Source: Bombus terrestris (lineage: Eukaryota; Arthropoda; Insecta; Hymenoptera; Apidae). Taken from it: DNA of 64,000 nt. Both the position numbers and the translations under genes were made by a program. Under the pieces are notes generated by a model. The model was not told the DNA's origin, searched no databases, and saw only the letters and a list, made by a program, of their open reading frames with translations. How positions within the stretch are numbered: the stretch's first letter is position 1; each line of letters begins with the position of its first letter. Of this stretch, positions 60,931 through 64,000 are shown one piece after another. The stretch lies in the NCBI RefSeq assembly GCF_910591885.1, contig NC_063274.1, positions 18,870,164 to 18,934,163 of the forward strand, given 5' to 3'.

Positions 60931-63900
60931 TTATATACTATATCGATATAACGTTTAACGTTATATACTATATCGATATAACGTATAACGTTATATACTA
61001 TATCGATATAACGTATAACGTTATATACGATAACGATATAACGTATAACGTTATGTACTATAACGATATAACGTATAACGTTATATACGATAACGATATA
61101 ACGGATAACGTTATGTACTATAACGATATAACGAATAACGTTATATACTATATCGATATAACGTTTAACGTTATATACTATATCGATATAACGTATAACG
61201 TTATATACTATATCGATATAACGTATAACGTTATATACGATAACGATATAACGTATAACGTTATGTACTATAACGATATAACGTATAACGTTATATACGA
61301 TAACGATATAACGGATAACGTTATATACGATAGCGATATAACGTATAACGTTATATACGATAACGATATAACGTATAACGTTATGTACTATAACGATATA
61401 ACGTATAACGTTATATACTATAACGATATAACGTAAAACGTTATATACGATATCGATATAACGTATAACGTTATATGCTATATCCATATAACGTATAACG
61501 TTATATACTATAACGATATAACGTAAAACGTTATATACGATAACGATATATCGTATAACATTATGTACTATAACGATATAACGTATAACGTTATATACGA
61601 TAACGATATAACGTATAACGTTATAAACTATATCGTTATAACGTATAACGTTATGTAGTATTACGATATAACGTATAACGTTATGTAGTATTACGATATA
61701 ACGTATAACGTTATATACTATAACGATATAACGTATAACGTTATGTACTATAACGATATAACGTATAACGTTATATACTATAACGATATAACGTTTAACG
61801 TTATATACTATAACGATATAACGTAAAACGTTATATACGATAACGATATATCGTATAACATTATGTACTATAACGATATAACGTATAACGTTATATACGA
61901 TAACGATATAACGTATAACGTTATAAACTATATCGTTATAACGTATAACGTTATGTAGTATTACGATATAACGTATAACGTTATGTAGTATTACGATATA
62001 ACGTATAACGTTATATACTATAACGATATAACGTATAACGTTATGTACTATAACGATATAACGTATAACGTTATATACTATAACGATATACCGTATAACG
62101 TTATATACGATAACGATATAACGTATAACGTTATATACGATAACGATATAACGTATAACGTTATATACGATAGCGATATAACGTATAACGTTATATACGA
62201 TAACGATATAACGTATAACGTTACGTACTATAACGATATAACGTATAACGTTATATACTATATCGATATAACGTTAAACGTTATATACTATATCGATATA
62301 ACGTATAACGTTATATACTATAACGATATAACGTATAACGTTATGTAGTATTACGATATAACGTATAACGTTATGTAGTATTACGCTATAACGTATAACG
62401 TTATATACTATATCGATATAACGTTTAACGTTATATACTATATTGATATAACGTATAACGTTATATACGATAACGATATAACGCATAACGTTATATACCA
62501 TAACGATATAACGTAAAACGTTATATACTATAACGATATAACGTATACCGTTATATACGATAGCGATGTAACGTATAACGTTATATACGATAACGATATA
62601 ACGTATAACGTTATGTACTATAACGATATAACGTATAACGTTATGTAGTATTACGATATAACGTATAACGTTATGTAGTATTACGATATAACGTATAACG
62701 TTATGTAGTATTACGATATAACGTATAACGTTATATACGATAACGATATAACGCATAACGTTATATACCATAACGATATAACGTAAAACGTTATATACTA
62801 TAACGATATAACGTTTAACGTTATATACTATATCGATATAACGTATAACGTTATATACGATAACGATATAACGCATAACGTTATATACCATAACGATATA
62901 ACGTAATACGTTATGTAGTATTACGATATAACGTATAACGTTATGTAGTATTACGATATAACGTATAACGTTATGTAGTATTACGATATAACGTATAACG
63001 TTATGTAGTATTACGATATAACGTATAACGTTATGTAGTATTACGATATAACGTATAACGTTATATACGATAACGATATAACGCATAACGTTATATACCA
63101 TAACGATATAACGTAAAACGTTATATACTATAACGATATAACGTATAACGTTATGTATTATGACGATATAACGTATAACGTTATGTAGTATTACGATATA
63201 ACGTATAACGTTATGTAGTATTACGATATAACGTATAACGTTATATACGATAACGATATAACGCATAACGTTATATACCATAACGATATAACGTAAAACG
63301 TTATATACTATAACGATATAACGTTTAACGTTATATACTATATCGATATAACGTATAACGTTATATACGATAACGATATAACGCATAACGTTATATACCA
63401 TAACGATATAACGCATAACGTTATATACCATAACGATATAACGTAAAACGTTATGTAGTATTACGATATAACGTATAACGTTATGTAGTATTACGATATA
63501 ACGTATAACGTTATGTAGTATTACGATATAACGTATAACGTTATATACGATAACGATATAACGCATAACGTTATATACCATAACGATATAACGTAAAACG
63601 TTATATACTATAACGATATAACGTATAACGTTATATACGATAACGATATAACGTATAACGTTACGTACTATAACGATATAACGTATAACGTTATATACTA
63701 TATCGATATAACGTTTAACGTTATATACTATATCGATATAACGTATAACGTTATATACTATATCGATATAACGTTTAACGTTATATACTATAACGATATA
63801 ACGTAAAACGTTATATACGATAACGATATAACGTATAACGTTATATACGATAACGATATAACGTATAACGTTATAAACTATATCGTTATAACGTATAACG

Positions 63901-63960
63901 TTATATGCTATATCCATATAACGTATAACGTTATATACTATATCGATATAACGTATAACG
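60931..63960 (+). repeat. Higher-order block, tandem copy 2 (runs to near window end)
   Basis: It repeats the start of copy 1 directly after copy 1 ends. It contains an 11-monomer gain (about 62821-63150) and a 3-monomer loss near 63.75 kb relative to copy 1. ATGTATTATGACG (63151) pairs with ATGTACTATGACG (59191). The match fades at about 63960, close to the window edge. Confidence 0.85.
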
Positions 63961-64000
63961 TTATATGCTATAACGATATAACGTATAACGTTATATACTG

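Larger units (their letters stand above)
1..64000 (+). repeat. 30-bp satellite DNA array filling the window
   Basis: About 2,134 head-to-tail monomers with no interruption. The common form is ACGATATAAC (1-10), GTATAACGTT (11-20), ATATACGATA (21-30). Each monomer carries AACGTT at 15-20 inside the 12-bp palindrome TATAACGTTATA (12-23), and 3-4 CpG at 2-3, 10-11, 17-18 and often 26-27. Variation sits mainly at 22-30 and in the next unit's first base (A or T), giving tails A to J as named in the summary. All monomers read in the same direction. Net register change over the window is 18 bp, from seven indel monomers. A eukaryotic heterochromatic satellite is the best reading. Chromosomal position, taxon and any centromere role cannot be told from sequence alone. 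No CENP-B-box-like motif was seen. Confidence 0.97.
54583..64000 (+). repeat. Array domain 7: ~3.63-kb tandem pair, runs off the window; no gene
   Basis: Only satellite monomers in one register are present (units start at 13 modulo 30). The segment is mostly a head-to-tail pair of blocks beginning at 57301 and 60931. 55.3-55.8 kb repeats 52.8-53.4 kb with an offset near 2,490 then 2,430 bp. The last monomer is cut by the window edge at 64000, so the array continues. Confidence 0.85.

Noticed and set aside
60663..61436. Plus-strand open frames with DITYNVIYDN-type decapeptides as small genes
   Set aside because: They have the same cause on the other strand. They are cut repeatedly by ATG-TAG in D monomers and by TAA in GTAAAACG monomers, and occur in identical copies wherever a block is duplicated.
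54549..61487. Giant minus-strand open reading frames (2,312, 2,145, 1,221, 1,047 and other codon counts) as repeat-protein genes
   Set aside because: They are in-frame readings of a 30-bp satellite in a stop-poor frame. They start at incidental ATG codons within monomers, end at satellite indels or variant stops, show no domain, signal or codon bias, and the amino acids follow the DNA variants.
1..64000. CRISPR array, because of a ~30-bp repeat length
   Set aside because: The repeats are directly contiguous with no unique spacers, and no cas genes or leader are present.
1..64000. Telomeric or telomere-like repeat
   Set aside because: There is no G-rich strand or short telomerase-type unit, and A+T palindromic content is symmetrical. 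Higher-order organisation also argues against telomerase synthesis.
1..64000. Bacterial promoters or replication iterons (many TATAAC/TATATA boxes, short palindromes)
   Set aside because: These motifs occur in every monomer by composition. No spaced -35 partner, DnaA box pattern, rep gene or other prokaryotic feature is present.
1..64000. Hairpin terminators or small structured RNAs from TATAACGTTATA
   Set aside because: The palindrome has no loop, is A+T rich, and repeats every 30 bp. Nothing distinguishes one copy as functional.
1..64000. Inverted or palindromic array arms
   Set aside because: I found no stretch in which monomer orientation switches. Short palindromes are internal to the monomer.

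Overview
The whole 64,000-base window is one uninterrupted tandem array of a 30-bp satellite monomer. I found no gene, RNA gene, transposon, CRISPR array or unique sequence. From the lengths, the array holds about 2,134 monomers, all in the same orientation. In the register used here the commonest monomer reads ACGATATAAC (positions 1-10), GTATAACGTT (11-20), ATATACGATA (21-30). It is about 27% G+C, yet every C in this form is followed by G. Positions 1-21 are nearly fixed. Positions 22-30 plus the first base of the next unit carry most of the variation. I name monomers by their tail at 21-30: A = ATATACGATA, B = ATGTACTATA, C = ATATACTATA, D = ATGTAGTATT, E = ATAAACTATA, G = AAAAACTATA, J = ATATGCTATA.

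Organism: a homogeneous array of at least 64 kb with layered higher-order repeats is typical of eukaryotic heterochromatin (centromeric, pericentromeric, subtelomeric, or on a sex or B chromosome). Nothing here identifies the taxon. The density of intact CpG argues against long-term heavy germline CpG methylation of this locus.

Layout: 1-8091 is a mixed domain with long runs of D monomers. 8092-28920 is built mainly from copies of a ~3.57-kb higher-order block (about 8.2-11.3, 16.8-20.3 and 20.3-23.7 kb) and linking cassettes. 28921-38800 has its own variants (AAAG, TGTTCTAT, TGTATTAT) and a ~2.6-kb duplication. 38801-41700 resembles the 8-28 kb domain. 41701-49641 is dominated by a GTTTAACG-linked variant set. 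49642-54582 holds five of the seven register-breaking indels. 54583-64000 is largely a tandem pair of ~3.63-kb blocks. The 30-bp register is unbroken for 41.5 kb (8092-49641).

There are three nested levels. A 6-9-bp (TA)nACG-like subunit occurs four times per monomer; two rare deletions remove exactly one subunit. The 30-bp monomer is the basic unit. Above it, monomers of different tails form ordered cassettes duplicated in whole-monomer steps, from 150 bp to 3.6 kb. This pattern fits unequal crossover or replication slippage. The long open frames, up to 2,312 codons on the minus strand, come from a monomer length divisible by three and a stop-poor frame. I do not annotate them as genes.
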